Of a stretch of 64,000 bases of DNA, positions 1-8,478 are shown in pieces. The first letter of the stretch is position 1. Each line of letters opens with the position of its first letter. The position numbers and the translations under genes were made by a program. The notes beneath the pieces are model-generated. The model was not told the DNA's origin and made no database searches. It was given only the letters and a program-made list of their open reading frames with translations. This DNA comes from an uncultured Opitutaceae bacterium. Lineage in GTDB: Bacteria > Verrucomicrobiota > Verrucomicrobiia > Opitutales > Opitutaceae. Location: assembly GCA_937902925.1 (NCBI GenBank), contig CALFNN010000070.1:341717-405716 (forward strand), read 5' to 3'.

Positions 1-1302
1 GTCGCCCCGATCTTCGGCGCCGCCAAAACGACCCTCACCGCCGCGGAGTGGGCCGACCTCAATTCCCGGTTCGCCCCCTACGAAACCTGGCTCGGCGGCA
101 AGACCGGCGGCGCCGTCGAAAAACTCGGCCTCGCACGCATGAAGGAAATCCTCGCCGGCCCCGGCCGCGCCGCCCTCGCCGCGCTCGTCGCCCGCGACGC
201 CGCCCTCGAGCCCGAATACAAGGCCATCACCGACGTCGAGCGTCTCGTCCGTTACCATCGCGACCTCCGCACGCTCCTCCACAATTTCGTCAACTTCGCC
301 GATTTCTACTCACCCGACCGCCCCGCCGTGTTCCAAGCCGGCACGCTCTACCTCGACAGCCGCTCGACCGAGCTCTGCCTCCGCGTCGCCGGGCCGAGTC
401 CGCTGGCCGCGATGAGCAAAGCCTACATCGCCTACTGCACCTGCACCCGCGCCGGCTCGCCGCCGCTGGCCATCGCCGCGTGTTTCACGCAGGGCGACAG
501 CGATTACCTTTTTGTCGGCCGCCACGGCGTGTTCTACGACCGCGCAGGTCACGACTGGGACGCCGTTGTCACCAGCCTCGTCGACAATCCCATCAGCATC
601 CGCCAGGCGTTCTGGGCGCCCTACAAGAAATTCGTCCGGATGATCGAGGAGCAGGTCGCCAAACGCGCCGCCGCCGCCGAGGCGGAATCGACCGGCAAGC
701 TCGCCACGGTGGCGGAGAAAACCGCCAATGCCGATAAATCCGGTCCCGTCGTCGCGTCGAAGAAAATCGACGTCGGCACCGTCGCCGCCCTCGGTGTCGC
801 CGTCGGCGCTATCAGCGGCGCGCTGGCCGCCATCGGCGCCGGTCTCGCCCACCTCGCCATCTGGAAACTCCCGCTCGTCCTCCTCGGGCTGGTCCTCGTG
901 ATTTCGCTGCCGTCCATGGCCATCGCCTGGCTCAAGCTCCGCCAGCGCACGCTCGGCCCGATCCTCGAGGCCAACGGTTGGGCCGTGAACGGCCGCGTCC
1001 GGATCAACATCCCGTTCGGTGCCGCGCTGACCGCTGTCGCCAAGCTTCCGCCCGGCGCGCATCGCTCGCTTGAGGATCCCTATGAGGACAAGGAGGCCGC
1101 GCGCCAGAAACGCCGCGCGGTGGCCCTGCTCGTCGTGCTCGTCCTCGCCGGCGTCGCGATCTGGATCCGGTGGGATGCCACGCAGCATCGCGCCGACGAT
1201 GGCACCCCGCGCTACTTCTGGCAATCGCGTCCCGCCCCCGCCGCCCCCGTGGCGGCTCCCACCGCCGCCGCCGCTCCGGCACCGGCGGCACCGAAATCCT
1301 GA
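1..1302 (+). CDS. Hypothetical membrane protein, 5' end outside window
   Basis: The frame is open from base 1, so the gene begins upstream; 433 residues are visible. The first two thirds look soluble and mixed alpha/beta. Then come a hydrophobic stretch around residues 260-315 (long Ala/Gly/Leu helices, enough for two membrane passes) and a further single helix around residues 375-390 followed by a Pro/Ala-rich tail. An internal ATG at 139 would give 387 residues, but the reading frame upstream of it keeps the same codon bias, so I treat it as internal. I do not recognise the family. It ends 9 bases from the convergent lipoate-ligase gene. Confidence 0.7.
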   Translation, partial: VAPIFGAAKTTLTAAEWADLNSRFAPYETWLGGKTGGAVEKLGLARMKEILAGPGRAALAALVARDAALEPEYKAITDVERLVRYHRDLRTLLHNFVNFADFYSPDRPAVFQAGTLYLDSRSTELCLRVAGPSPLAAMSKAYIAYCTCTRAGSPPLAIAACFTQGDSDYLFVGRHGVFYDRAGHDWDAVVTSLVDNPISIRQAFWAPYKKFVRMIEEQVAKRAAAAEAESTGKLATVAEKTANADKSGPVVASKKIDVGTVAALGVAVGAISGALAAIGAGLAHLAIWKLPLVLLGLVLVISLPSMAIAWLKLRQRTLGPILEANGWAVNGRVRINIPFGAALTAVAKLPPGAHRSLEDPYEDKEAARQKRRAVALLVVLVLAGVAIWIRWDATQHRADDGTPRYFWQSRPAPAAPVAAPTAAAAPAPAAPKS

Positions 1303-1311
1303 CCCTCGGCT

Positions 1312-2016
1312 TCAGCGCGCCTCGTTCCACTCCGGCGAGGAGTATTGCTCCACGAGCCCGCCGACCTCCTCTTCATTGATATCAGGCCACGGCGTCACCG
1401 TGGGCTCGAGTTTCAGGGTCAGCGCAAGCTTCGTGGCAAACGCTTCGCCCAACGCCTCCCAATCCACCGTCGCACCCGCCGCCGGTCGCCAGATCGAACC
1501 CTGAAACAGCAGCCCGCGCTTGTTTCGCTTCTGCGCGGCGCCCGCGATCTTCTCGCCCGTCGTCTCGTGCACGACGTCGTAGATCTCCGCGCGCTGAAAG
1601 CACACGCCCGCCGGCGCCTCGTCCGGATCTTTCGCCGGCTTCGTGACGGCCGGCACGCCGAGGCCGCGCAGCGCCGCCGCCAGGGCCTCGTGCACCTCGC
1701 GGTAGCTCTGCGTTGCCCGCAAATCCTCCAGCGGATGCCCGCGCGGAATCACCAGCGCATACGTCCAGTCGTCGCGATGATCGACCACGCCGCCACCCGT
1801 CGGCCGCCGGCACAGGTCGAACGGCTGCCCGGGTGGCAGTTGCCCGCGCACGAACTCGATTTTCTGGCTGTAGCCAAACGTGAACGCCGGCCGGTGCCAT
1901 CCGTAATGCCGGAACCGCACCGCCTCCGCCCGCGGGTAGCGCTGGAGCAGCAGAAAATCGTTCGCCATGTTTTCGGCGGCGCCGGCGGTGCGGATGGGAA
2001 GAATTTCCAGATTCAT
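1312..2016 (-). CDS. Lipoate-protein ligase A family protein
   Basis: This 234-residue protein belongs to the biotin/lipoate A/B protein ligase fold. Visible signatures are the RRPTGGGVVDH motif near residues 71-80, matching the RRxxGGGxVxHD signature of LplA, and KIAGAAQKR further on, matching the KISGxAQ lysine motif that contacts the lipoyl-AMP carbonyl. The expected role is attaching lipoate, or a related acyl cofactor, to E2/GcvH domains in the cytosol. It is shorter than E. coli LplA (about 338 residues) and lacks the C-terminal accessory domain, so it may be an octanoyl- or lipoyl-transferase or a two-part ligase half. The ATG at 2016 is chosen because homology starts there. It reads towards gene 1-1302. 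Confidence 0.75.
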   Translation of the reverse strand: MNLEILPIRTAGAAENMANDFLLLQRYPRAEAVRFRHYGWHRPAFTFGYSQKIEFVRGQLPPGQPFDLCRRPTGGGVVDHRDDWTYALVIPRGHPLEDLRATQSYREVHEALAAALRGLGVPAVTKPAKDPDEAPAGVCFQRAEIYDVVHETTGEKIAGAAQKRNKRGLLFQGSIWRPAAGATVDWEALGEAFATKLALTLKLEPTVTPWPDINEEEVGGLVEQYSSPEWNEAR

Positions 2017-2017
2017 G

Positions 2018-2104
2018 TGAAACGCGGAGAGCGCAAAGGACGCGGAGCAGAAAGCCAAGATTCGTCCGCGGCGCCTCTGTGCTCTTCGCGTCCTCCGCGT
2101 TTCA
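2018..2104. repeat. Imperfect inverted repeat, 'CGCGGAG' intergenic family, copy 1
   Basis: Left arm GTGAAACGCGGAG (from 2018) is matched perfectly by CTCCGCGTTTCAC on the right (ending about 2104), with further imperfect pairing inwards (AGCGCAAAGGACGCGGAG against CTCTGTGCTCTTCGCGTC). The unit lies between the start of the lipoate-ligase-like gene and the end of the reductase gene. Similar units occur at 51803-51885 and 52910-52981. It may act as a terminator for the reductase gene, but there is no U-run. Confidence 0.7.
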
Positions 2105-3034
2105 CGTTTGGGAAAAATACCACGCGCGCACCGGCGCCGGCACTGTCAGTTCGCCGAGTTGTTCTGCGATCGTCTGCGGCCGGGTCTTCAGTTTTCCCGC
2201 GAGCGGCGCGACGTCGAGCGCGAGGCACGCCTGCCGCCTTTGCGCCGCCGCGGGCGTTTCGCTCCGGGTCACCGCCATCATCGGCGCCTGGGCTTCCGTC
2301 AGCTTGAAATGGTCGCGCAACCGCCGGCCGAGCGCGTGGCGTGAAATCAATTCCGCGCCGGCCCAGTGCCACACGCCCGTCACGTCCCGCCGTTCGCACA
2401 ACTCGACCATCGCCTCGGCGAGGTTTTCCGCGGTGCAGGGCTGGCGGAACTCGTCCGTGTAAAGCTTCGCCGTCTTGCCCGCCGCCCAGTCGCCGAGCAA
2501 CCGCTCGTGCAGGCTGCGTTTGCCGCCCGCGCTGTTGCCCATGAGCAGCGGCGCCCGCAGGGTCACGGCAAATTCCCCCGCCGCCGCGTGGACGGCGCGC
2601 TCGCTCTCCACTTTTTGCCGGCCGTAAAGATTGATCGGCGATGTCGGGTCGCCCGCCGAGTAGGGCGTGCGGCGCGCGCCGTCGAAAACCTGCTCGGACG
2701 AGAGATGCACCAGCCGCGCGCTCAGGTGATGCGCAAGCCGGCCCAGCGCCGCCGGGAGCGCCACGTTCATCACCTGCGACCGCGCGGGATCGGCCTCGCA
2801 GGCCTCGGGTGTGGACACCGCCGCCGCGTTGACGATCGCGTCGGGAAACGCCTCGAGGACCGCCCCGCTCGTCGCGGCCTCGTCCGCGAGATCGAGCGCG
2901 ATCTTTTTTGCCACGCCCTCGATTTTCCCCTCGAACCCGCCCACGACGCCGACGACCTTGTGCCCGCGTCGCGCCGCCACCCCGGCAAACGCCGACCCAA
3001 CCAGGCCGGATGCCCCCGTGAGAAAAATCTTCAT
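2102..3034 (-). CDS. RmlD-type NAD(P)-dependent sugar-nucleotide reductase/epimerase
   Basis: This 310-residue short-chain dehydrogenase of the extended type opens with MKIFLTGASGLVG (Rossmann TGxxGxxG, residues 1-13). It carries a catalytic YxxxK (Y137, K141, in NLYGRQK) preceded by the VFDG segment usual in dTDP-4-dehydrorhamnose reductases. The family reduces or epimerises nucleotide-bound sugars for cell-surface polysaccharide. No rmlA/B/C genes are adjacent, so the substrate is open. The start ATG at 3034 shares an ATGA overlap with the stop of the upstream sixA-like gene, indicating translational coupling. Confidence 0.8.
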   Translation of the reverse strand: MKIFLTGASGLVGSAFAGVAARRGHKVVGVVGGFEGKIEGVAKKIALDLADEAATSGAVLEAFPDAIVNAAAVSTPEACEADPARSQVMNVALPAALGRLAHHLSARLVHLSSEQVFDGARRTPYSAGDPTSPINLYGRQKVESERAVHAAAGEFAVTLRAPLLMGNSAGGKRSLHERLLGDWAAGKTAKLYTDEFRQPCTAENLAEAMVELCERRDVTGVWHWAGAELISRHALGRRLRDHFKLTEAQAPMMAVTRSETPAAAQRRQACLALDVAPLAGKLKTRPQTIAEQLGELTVPAPVRAWYFSQT

Positions 3035-3495
3035 CCCGACGACTCCGGCGACACCAGCCAGCGCACCACCCAGCGGGTGCCGTAGCGCTCCAGCGCGAGT
3101 GCGGCGCATTTTTTCAACACGAACACCGGCGGCTCCGCCTCACCGGTCACGAGCAGCGACGCGAGCGCGCTGAGGTGCGGCTCGTGTCCGACAATCGCCA
3201 CATCCCGGCGCAGCCGGTTGAGCCGGCGGGCGATGACGCGCGGATCGTCGTCCGGCGTCAACCCGGACACCCGGTGCAACGGCACCGGCAATTTTGCGCG
3301 TCGCGCCAGCAACCCGGCGGTCTGCCGCGCGCGCACCAACGGGCTGTGCCACAGCGCCGCCGGCTGGAAATTTTCCTGCCGCCGCACGACGCCCGCCAGC
3401 GCCCGCACCTGGGCACGACCGCGCTTGCTCAGCGGCCGCGCCGCATCGCTGCCGCCGTCGAGCGCGTGGGCGTGGCGAATCAGGTAAAGGAGCAT
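3031..3495 (-). CDS. sixA: SixA-type phosphohistidine phosphatase
   Basis: This 154-residue protein of the histidine phosphatase superfamily has the N-terminal LIRHAHA (RHG/RHA catalytic motif, residues 5-11), LSKRGRAQ, SPLVRARQTA and the second catalytic histidine in VGHEPHLS. Size and layout match SixA, which removes phosphate from histidine-phosphotransfer domains of hybrid kinases. That fits a window with two hybrid kinases, one bearing an HPt domain. The ATG at 3495 is chosen because homology starts there. Its 3' end overlaps the reductase gene by four bases (ATGA). SixA homologues are sometimes general small-molecule phosphatases, so the target is an inference. Confidence 0.8.
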   Translation of the reverse strand: MLLYLIRHAHALDGGSDAARPLSKRGRAQVRALAGVVRRQENFQPAALWHSPLVRARQTAGLLARRAKLPVPLHRVSGLTPDDDPRVIARRLNRLRRDVAIVGHEPHLSALASLLVTGEAEPPVFVLKKCAALALERYGTRWVVRWLVSPESSG

Positions 3496-3555
3496 GTCCG
3501 TTCGATGAGGTTCGATTCGTTGTCCATCCACGCTCTCGCGTCTGCCGGGCCCTGC

Positions 3556-5130
3556 CTACGGCGTATCGAGCAGCGTGCGCGCCGCCTTGAGCAGTTCGCT
3601 CAGCGCATACGGCTTGTTCAGGCTGGCCTGGCGGGCGGGCGCGAGCCAGGCGACCGGCATCTTGAAATCGTGATTGCCGGTGCAGAGCACGCGCAGGCCG
3701 CGGTGGGTGCCGAGCAACTTGCGCGCAAGTTTCTCCCCCTCGCCGGCGAGCCCCCCGATGAGCAACTGCACCGGCCGGTCCTGCTCCTGCACTTCGCGCA
3801 TCGCGGCCGCGGCCGACTTCGCCGCGAACACCCGATAGCCGTCGGTCGTGAGAATCCCCGCCACCATTTTCCGGACGAGGTCGTCGTCCTCGACCAGCAG
3901 CACGGCTTCCGTGCCGCGCGCGATCGGCAGCGCCGGCACGGTCGCGGGCACGGGCGCCACCGCCTCGCGCACCGCCGGCAGGAGGATTTCGAACGTCGAG
4001 CCGACCAGCAGCGAACTCCTCACCGCGATGAAGCCGCCGCTCTGCTGCACGACGCCATAGACGAGCGCGAGCCCGAGCCCGGTGCCCTTGCCCTCGGGCT
4101 TGGTCGTGAAAAACGGCTCGAACAGGTGCTTGAGCGTCTCCGCGTCCATCCCCGTGCCGTTGTCCGCCACGCTGATCGCGACGTAGCGCCCCGGCGGCGT
4201 GTCAGTCAGCCGGCGGTTGAGCCCGACCTTGATCTCGCGATTGGCCGTCGCGATGACGACGCGGCCGTGCTTGCGCAACGCGTCGCGCGCGTTGAGCACC
4301 AGGTTCAGCAGGACCTGCTGGAATTGCGCCGCATCGGTCCGCACATTCGCGAGATCGCCGGCGAGTTCGAGGTCGAGCCGGCCACCGTCGCCGAGGAGCC
4401 GCCGCAGGATCTCGGCGTTGTCCTGCACGAGCAAATTCAGGTTGATCGTGCGGGCGTTGAATGGCTGCCGCCGGCTGAACGCCAGCAGTTGCTGCGTGAG
4501 CCCGGCGGCCTTGCGCCCCGCGTTGTGAATCTCCGACACCTGCCGCAGCGCCTGCGGGTTCGCCGTCACGTGCTGGGCGAGCATCTCGCAGTAGCCGTTG
4601 ATGACCGAGAGCAGGTTGTTGAAGTCGTGCGCCACGCCGCCCGCGAGCCGGCCCACCGCGTCAAGCCGCTGCGCGTGCACGAGCGCCTCCTGCAGCCGGC
4701 GTTTTTCCGTCTGGTCGCGGTAGGTCGCCACCACGTGCGTCACCCGGCCGCGCGCGTCGCACAACGGATCGAAGCTCCACGCCGCGCTGATCGCCGTGCC
4801 GTCGGCGCGGCGCAAAAATCCCTCGCCGACCAGCGGCTGGCCCGGCAGCGCCTTCGGCAGCCAGCGCCGCAACCGTTCGACATCCGTCCGCTCGTCGTGG
4901 AGCACGCCGTGGGCCCGGCCGACGAGCTCGCCGGCGCTGTGGCCCGTCATCGCGCAAAAGCTGTCGTTGGCGAACAGGATCTTCAGCCCATGCGGCCCCA
5001 TCCGCCGGTCCGCGATGAATACGCCTTCGCTCTGCGCCCGCAGCGCCGCGGCCAGCAGGAACGCCGGCACGCCCCGGGCCGCGGCGCGTTTCACTTTGGC
5101 GCGACGGCGGGTCTTCGCCTTCGCACTCAC
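3556..5130 (-). CDS. PAS sensor histidine kinase with degenerate receiver domain
   Basis: A soluble 524-residue kinase. A PAS domain (about residues 30-145, including FANDSFCAMTGHSAGELVGR) is followed by a NtrB-like HisKA with VAHDFNN (phospho-His H168), a HATPase with N-box LVLNARDAL, G1 DNGTGM, F-box FEPFFTTK and G2 GTGLGL, and a C-terminal receiver (405-524). The receiver keeps the acidic pocket (E414-D417), T484 and K506. The strand that should end in the phosphoacceptor Asp reads LLIGGLAGEG, so the aspartate is absent. There is no membrane segment, so it senses a cytosolic signal. The GTG start at 5130 overlaps the pdxH stop (GTGA), implying coupled translation. Confidence 0.88.
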   Translation of the reverse strand: MSAKAKTRRRAKVKRAAARGVPAFLLAAALRAQSEGVFIADRRMGPHGLKILFANDSFCAMTGHSAGELVGRAHGVLHDERTDVERLRRWLPKALPGQPLVGEGFLRRADGTAISAAWSFDPLCDARGRVTHVVATYRDQTEKRRLQEALVHAQRLDAVGRLAGGVAHDFNNLLSVINGYCEMLAQHVTANPQALRQVSEIHNAGRKAAGLTQQLLAFSRRQPFNARTINLNLLVQDNAEILRRLLGDGGRLDLELAGDLANVRTDAAQFQQVLLNLVLNARDALRKHGRVVIATANREIKVGLNRRLTDTPPGRYVAISVADNGTGMDAETLKHLFEPFFTTKPEGKGTGLGLALVYGVVQQSGGFIAVRSSLLVGSTFEILLPAVREAVAPVPATVPALPIARGTEAVLLVEDDDLVRKMVAGILTTDGYRVFAAKSAAAAMREVQEQDRPVQLLIGGLAGEGEKLARKLLGTHRGLRVLCTGNHDFKMPVAWLAPARQASLNKPYALSELLKAARTLLDTP

Positions 5131-5765
5131 GGCGCGAGACGCTCGACGGACCAGCCGCCGTCTTTCCCGCGGCGGTAACGCAACCGGTCGTGCAACCGGC
5201 TGCGCCGGCCCTGCCAGAATTCGACGGTCTCGGGGTTCAGCCGCCAGCCGCCCCAGTGCGGCGGGCGCGGCACTTCCTGCCCGGCGTATTTTTTCTCCAG
5301 TTCCTTCATCGCGTCCTCCAGCACCTTCCGCCCGGCGACGATCGAGCTCTGCGCCGAGGCCCACGCCCCGAGCTGGCTCGCGTGCGGCCGCGAGTGGAAA
5401 TACGCGTCGCTCTCCTCCGGCGCGACCTTCGCGACCGCGCCTTCGACGATCACCTGCCGCTCGAGCGCGATCCACGGAAACAGCAGCGTGGCGTGCGGGT
5501 TCGCCTCGAGCTCGCGGCCCTTGCGGCTGTCGTAGTTCGAGAAAAACACGAACCCGCGCCCATCGATGCCCTTGAGCAGCATCGTGCGCGCCGACGGCCG
5601 CCCGTCGCGCGCCGCCGTCGTCACCACCATCGCATTCGGCTCCACGATTTTTGCCGCCTCCGCCTCCTGAAACCATTTCTCGAACTGGCGGAACGGATCG
5701 CGCGCGAGGTCTTTCTCCGCGAGTCCCGCGAGGGCGTAGTCTTTTCTCAGGTCGGCCAGTGGCAT
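5127..5765 (-). CDS. pdxH: Pyridoxamine 5'-phosphate oxidase
   Basis: 212 residues, the normal length for PdxH, an FMN enzyme that oxidises pyridoxamine/pyridoxine 5'-phosphate to PLP in the cytosol. Visible signatures: DPFRQFEKWF near the N-terminus, RTMLLKG and FFSNYDSRKG (FMN-binding), SRPHASQLGAWAS in the middle and the C-terminal WGGWRLNPETVEFWQGR and RLHDR signature. The ATG at 5765 gives the standard N-terminus (MPLADLRKDY). The hybrid kinase gene starts within its stop codon, so the two are probably co-transcribed, an unusual pairing. Confidence 0.95.
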   Translation of the reverse strand: MPLADLRKDYALAGLAEKDLARDPFRQFEKWFQEAEAAKIVEPNAMVVTTAARDGRPSARTMLLKGIDGRGFVFFSNYDSRKGRELEANPHATLLFPWIALERQVIVEGAVAKVAPEESDAYFHSRPHASQLGAWASAQSSIVAGRKVLEDAMKELEKKYAGQEVPRPPHWGGWRLNPETVEFWQGRRSRLHDRLRYRRGKDGGWSVERLAP

Positions 5766-5805
5766 CGGCGGCCACGCTGGGCCGGACGCGCGGCGCTGTC
5801 AAAAG

Positions 5806-6273
5806 TCATCTGGTCAGCGCCCGGATCGACGCGCGGGCGCCGGGAAACTCGCGCTCGAGCGCGCTCCGTTCGCCCGGTTCGAAATCATTGTCGTCCCACG
5901 GCGGCGTCAGCGTGCAGCCGAGCAGCGCCCAGCCGCGCCCGCCCGAACCCGCCAGTCGCGCGCCCTGCCATGCTCCCGCCGGCACGACCAATTGCGGGAC
6001 TTCCGCGGCCAGCACGTCATTTCCGAGGATCGTCCGCCGCCCGGCTTCCCCGCCGGTCCCGAGCATCAAGTGTTCAACCCGGTCGCCCGCGTAAAAATGC
6101 CAGATTTCGGTCGCCCGCCTCATCCGGTGCAGTGCCGAGAAGTCCTCCGGCGTCAGCAGGAAATGGATCGCCGACCCCGCCGCGTCCCGCCACGTCTGGC
6201 GGAAAAAACCTCCCTCGCGCGGCAATGGGAAAAGCCCCAGCGTCTCGACGATCTTCCGGGCATCGACGTTCAC
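5806..6273 (-). CDS. Cupin, DUF985 family
   Basis: 155 residues with the layout of the DUF985 (cupin_5) family. Visible features are LPREGGFFRQTWR, IHFLLTPEDFSALHRM, EIWHFYAGDRVEHLML (the cupin metal-site segment) and GCTLTPPWDDNDFE near the C-terminus. The family is a single-domain double-stranded beta-helix of uncertain function, sometimes annotated as sugar epimerase-like. There is no in-frame ATG before the conserved region. The GTG at 6273 is the best start but lacks a clear Shine-Dalgarno, so the N-terminus is uncertain. It is divergent from the M20 peptidase. Confidence 0.8.
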   Translation of the reverse strand: MNVDARKIVETLGLFPLPREGGFFRQTWRDAAGSAIHFLLTPEDFSALHRMRRATEIWHFYAGDRVEHLMLGTGGEAGRRTILGNDVLAAEVPQLVVPAGAWQGARLAGSGGRGWALLGCTLTPPWDDNDFEPGERSALEREFPGARASIRALTR

Positions 6274-6379
6274 GGAGCGGGTTTTGCACCATGAAGCCGC
6301 CGGAATACACCGAAAAACCAGTCCTCCGCCCGGAAATTTTCCGTGTGTTCGGACCGCCCGTTTGTCACCTTCGACCCTT

Positions 6380-7621
6380 GTGACACCCGCCCAATTTATC
6401 GACCGCCACCCCGCCGATCTCCTCCGCCGGCTCCGGCACCTGGTCGGCATCTCGACCGTCAACCCGCCCGGCGAAAACTACGCGTCCATCACCGCGTGGC
6501 TGACGCGCGAGATGACCTCGCTCGGCCTGCAAACCCGGCGCTTCACGATTCCCCGCACGCTCCTGCGCCAGTCGCTGCCGCCCGAACAGCACGCGTTCCC
6601 GCGCTACAACGTCCTCGGCAAGCTGCCCGTCCGCGGCGCGAAGAAAACGATCCATTTCAACGCCCACTACGACGTCGTGCCGGTTTCCGGAAAATGGCGG
6701 CACGGCAGCCCGTTCGGCGGCACGGTCGAGGACGGCTGGATTTATGGCCGCGGCACCGCCGACATGAAGGGCTCGATCGCCAGCCTGCTCGCCGCCGTCG
6801 AGGCGTTGCGCGCCACGGGCGCCGTTCCGCGGATGAATCTGGAAATCTCCTTCACCGCCGACGAGGAAACCGACTCCGCGCTCGGCACCGGCTGGCTGGT
6901 GCAAAACGCCCCGATCCGGCCCGACTACGCCATCGTCATGGAAGGCGGCGAGGAGCACCGCGTCTGCTGCGGCCACAACGGCACGCTCTGGCTCGAGGTC
7001 ACCGTCCACGGTCGCGCCGCCCACGGCTCGAAGCCCGCGGCCGGCATCAACGCGCTCGAGAAAATGGCCGCGCTCGTCCTTGCCCTGCAGGACTACCAGC
7101 ACCGCCTCGCCCGCCGCACCTTCGTCACGCCCGAAGGCGTCACGATGCGCCCGACCCTCAATGTCGGCGGCGTCTTCGCGGCCGGCCCTGGCGGCAAGAT
7201 CAATACGGTGCCGTCGCTCGCCTCCTTCACCATCGACCGCCGCGTCCTCGCCGTCGAAACCCACGCGCACGCCGAGCGCGATCTGCGGGCGTTTCTCGCC
7301 GCCGCCGCGCGCAAGATCCCGCAGTGCCGGATCACGGTCGCCAAGGTTTCCGAAAACTTCTCGTGCTTCTCGCCGCCCAAGCATCCGTTCTTCGCCGCGA
7401 TGGCAGGGTGCGTGAGCCGCGTCCGCCGGCAGCCGGCCGTGTTCAACGTTTCGACCGGTTTCAACGACATGCATTTCTTCTCGCACCACCTCAAGATCCC
7501 GACGCTCGGCTACGGCCCTGGCGGACGTTGCGAGCACGCCATCGACGAAAGCGCCAAGGTCAAGGAGTTGCTCGCCAGCGCGAAGATCTACGCCGAGTTG
7601 CTGACGAGCTTCGCCGGTTAG
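6380..7621 (+). CDS. M20 family metallopeptidase (ArgE/DapE-like)
   Basis: This 413-residue protein has the M20 di-zinc amidohydrolase layout: NAHYDVVP (metal His96 with Asp98), GRGTADMKGS (metal Asp128), FTADEETDS (catalytic Glu162 and metal Glu163), MEGGEEHRV, and a dimerisation (lid) domain with HGRAAHGSKP. The C-terminal metal histidine lies in GGRCEHAIDE. The family hydrolyses N-acyl amino acids or dipeptides; the motifs do not separate ArgE, DapE and carboxypeptidase G2 types. The gene is isolated and has no amino-acid biosynthetic neighbours, so a peptidase or deacylase role is the cautious call. The GTG at 6380 is the start closest to the conserved region; earlier in-frame codons look non-coding. 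Confidence 0.85.
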   Translation: MTPAQFIDRHPADLLRRLRHLVGISTVNPPGENYASITAWLTREMTSLGLQTRRFTIPRTLLRQSLPPEQHAFPRYNVLGKLPVRGAKKTIHFNAHYDVVPVSGKWRHGSPFGGTVEDGWIYGRGTADMKGSIASLLAAVEALRATGAVPRMNLEISFTADEETDSALGTGWLVQNAPIRPDYAIVMEGGEEHRVCCGHNGTLWLEVTVHGRAAHGSKPAAGINALEKMAALVLALQDYQHRLARRTFVTPEGVTMRPTLNVGGVFAAGPGGKINTVPSLASFTIDRRVLAVETHAHAERDLRAFLAAAARKIPQCRITVAKVSENFSCFSPPKHPFFAAMAGCVSRVRRQPAVFNVSTGFNDMHFFSHHLKIPTLGYGPGGRCEHAIDESAKVKELLASAKIYAELLTSFAG

Positions 7622-7630
7622 GGCCCGAAG

Positions 7631-7710
7631 GAAGCTCCAAGCTCAACATCCACACCCCAAACGGAAAGCCGTGCCTCCGCGCGGCCGGCGTTTGGAGGTT
7701 GGAGCTTGGA
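7631..7710. repeat. Imperfect inverted repeat between convergent genes
   Basis: AAGCTCCAA at 7632-7640 is the perfect reverse complement of TTGGAGCTT at 7699-7707, with extra partial pairing (CCCCAAAC against GTTTGGAG). It lies between the convergent M20 peptidase and MarC-type genes. It may serve as a bidirectional transcript end, although no U-run follows. Confidence 0.5.
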
Positions 7711-7719
7711 ATTTGGCGC

Positions 7720-8310
7720 TTACCGCAATCCATGCCGGATCATGTTCACCGCGATCGCGGCGAGCAGCAGCGCGACGATCTTCGAGACCGCGCGCAGGCC
7801 CGTGACCCCGATCAGCCGGCCGAGTTGTTCGCTGCCGACAAACGCGAGCACCACGAGCACGAGGTTCGCCGCGAGCGCCACCAGCGCCCATTTCACGCCA
7901 ACCGTCTGCGCGAGCAGGATGAGCGTCGTGATCGACGCCGGCCCCGCGATCAACGGCATGCCGAGCGGCACCACCCCGAAATCGTCGGCGAGTTTCGGCG
8001 GCTCCTCCGCCGCCGACTGCACCAACTCTCGCGCCGCCAGGATAAAAAGGATCAATCCGCCCGCGATCTGGAAGTCTCCCGTCGTGATTCCGAGCGCGGC
8101 GAAAATCGACTGTCCGAGAAACAGGAAGAGCAGCGCCACCGCGCCGCCCGTGATCGTCGCCTGACTGGCGATTTTTTTCTTCGTCGCCCGCGGCACGCCC
8201 TGGCCCAGCGCCAAAAACACTGCCGCCAGCCCGATCGGATCGATGGCGACAAACAGCGGGATGAACGCCCGGAGGAAGCGGTCGGCGAGGTCGAACATCC
8301 TCCGCAGCAT
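7720..8310 (-). CDS. MarC family integral membrane protein
   Basis: 196 residues with about six hydrophobic helices and the MarC/UPF0056 pattern: FIPLFVAIDPIGLAAVFLAL at the N-terminus, GGLILFILA, and VPLGMPLIAGPASITTLI in the fourth helix. MarC proteins are inner-membrane proteins of unknown transport function; the old link to multiple antibiotic resistance has been withdrawn for E. coli MarC. Two ATGs compete, at 8310 and 8298; the second follows a GGAGG with no spacer, so the first is kept. It is divergent from the GH88 gene across 168 bases. Confidence 0.85.
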   Translation of the reverse strand: MLRRMFDLADRFLRAFIPLFVAIDPIGLAAVFLALGQGVPRATKKKIASQATITGGAVALLFLFLGQSIFAALGITTGDFQIAGGLILFILAARELVQSAAEEPPKLADDFGVVPLGMPLIAGPASITTLILLAQTVGVKWALVALAANLVLVVLAFVGSEQLGRLIGVTGLRAVSKIVALLLAAIAVNMIRHGLR

Positions 8311-8478
8311 GATCGCCCGCCTGCCAAACGCAATCGCCGCCCGGCCGACGCCGTCCCGTGATGCCGGCGCCATTCCCATCTCCTTCCCGGTTACTTCGCG
8401 CGCCGCGGTCCCGTCGTCCCCGACGGAACTTCTTTCGTGTCTTTCGCGGGTTTCGTGGTTACCTCCCGGCTTTCCCGC

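Noticed and set aside
2366..3085. Long open frames antisense to the reductase gene
   Set aside because: Arg/Pro/Ala-rich translations without motifs, typical of the complementary strand of high-GC genes.
3175..5178. 667-residue plus-strand frame opposite the histidine kinase
   Set aside because: No domain, extreme Arg content; the minus-strand kinase explains the bias.
8429..8464. CTTTCGTGTCTTTCGCGGGT-like sequence resembling the 'CGCGGAG' repeat family
   Set aside because: Only one arm is present and the core differs; there is no paired half within the spacer, so it is not listed as a repeat copy.
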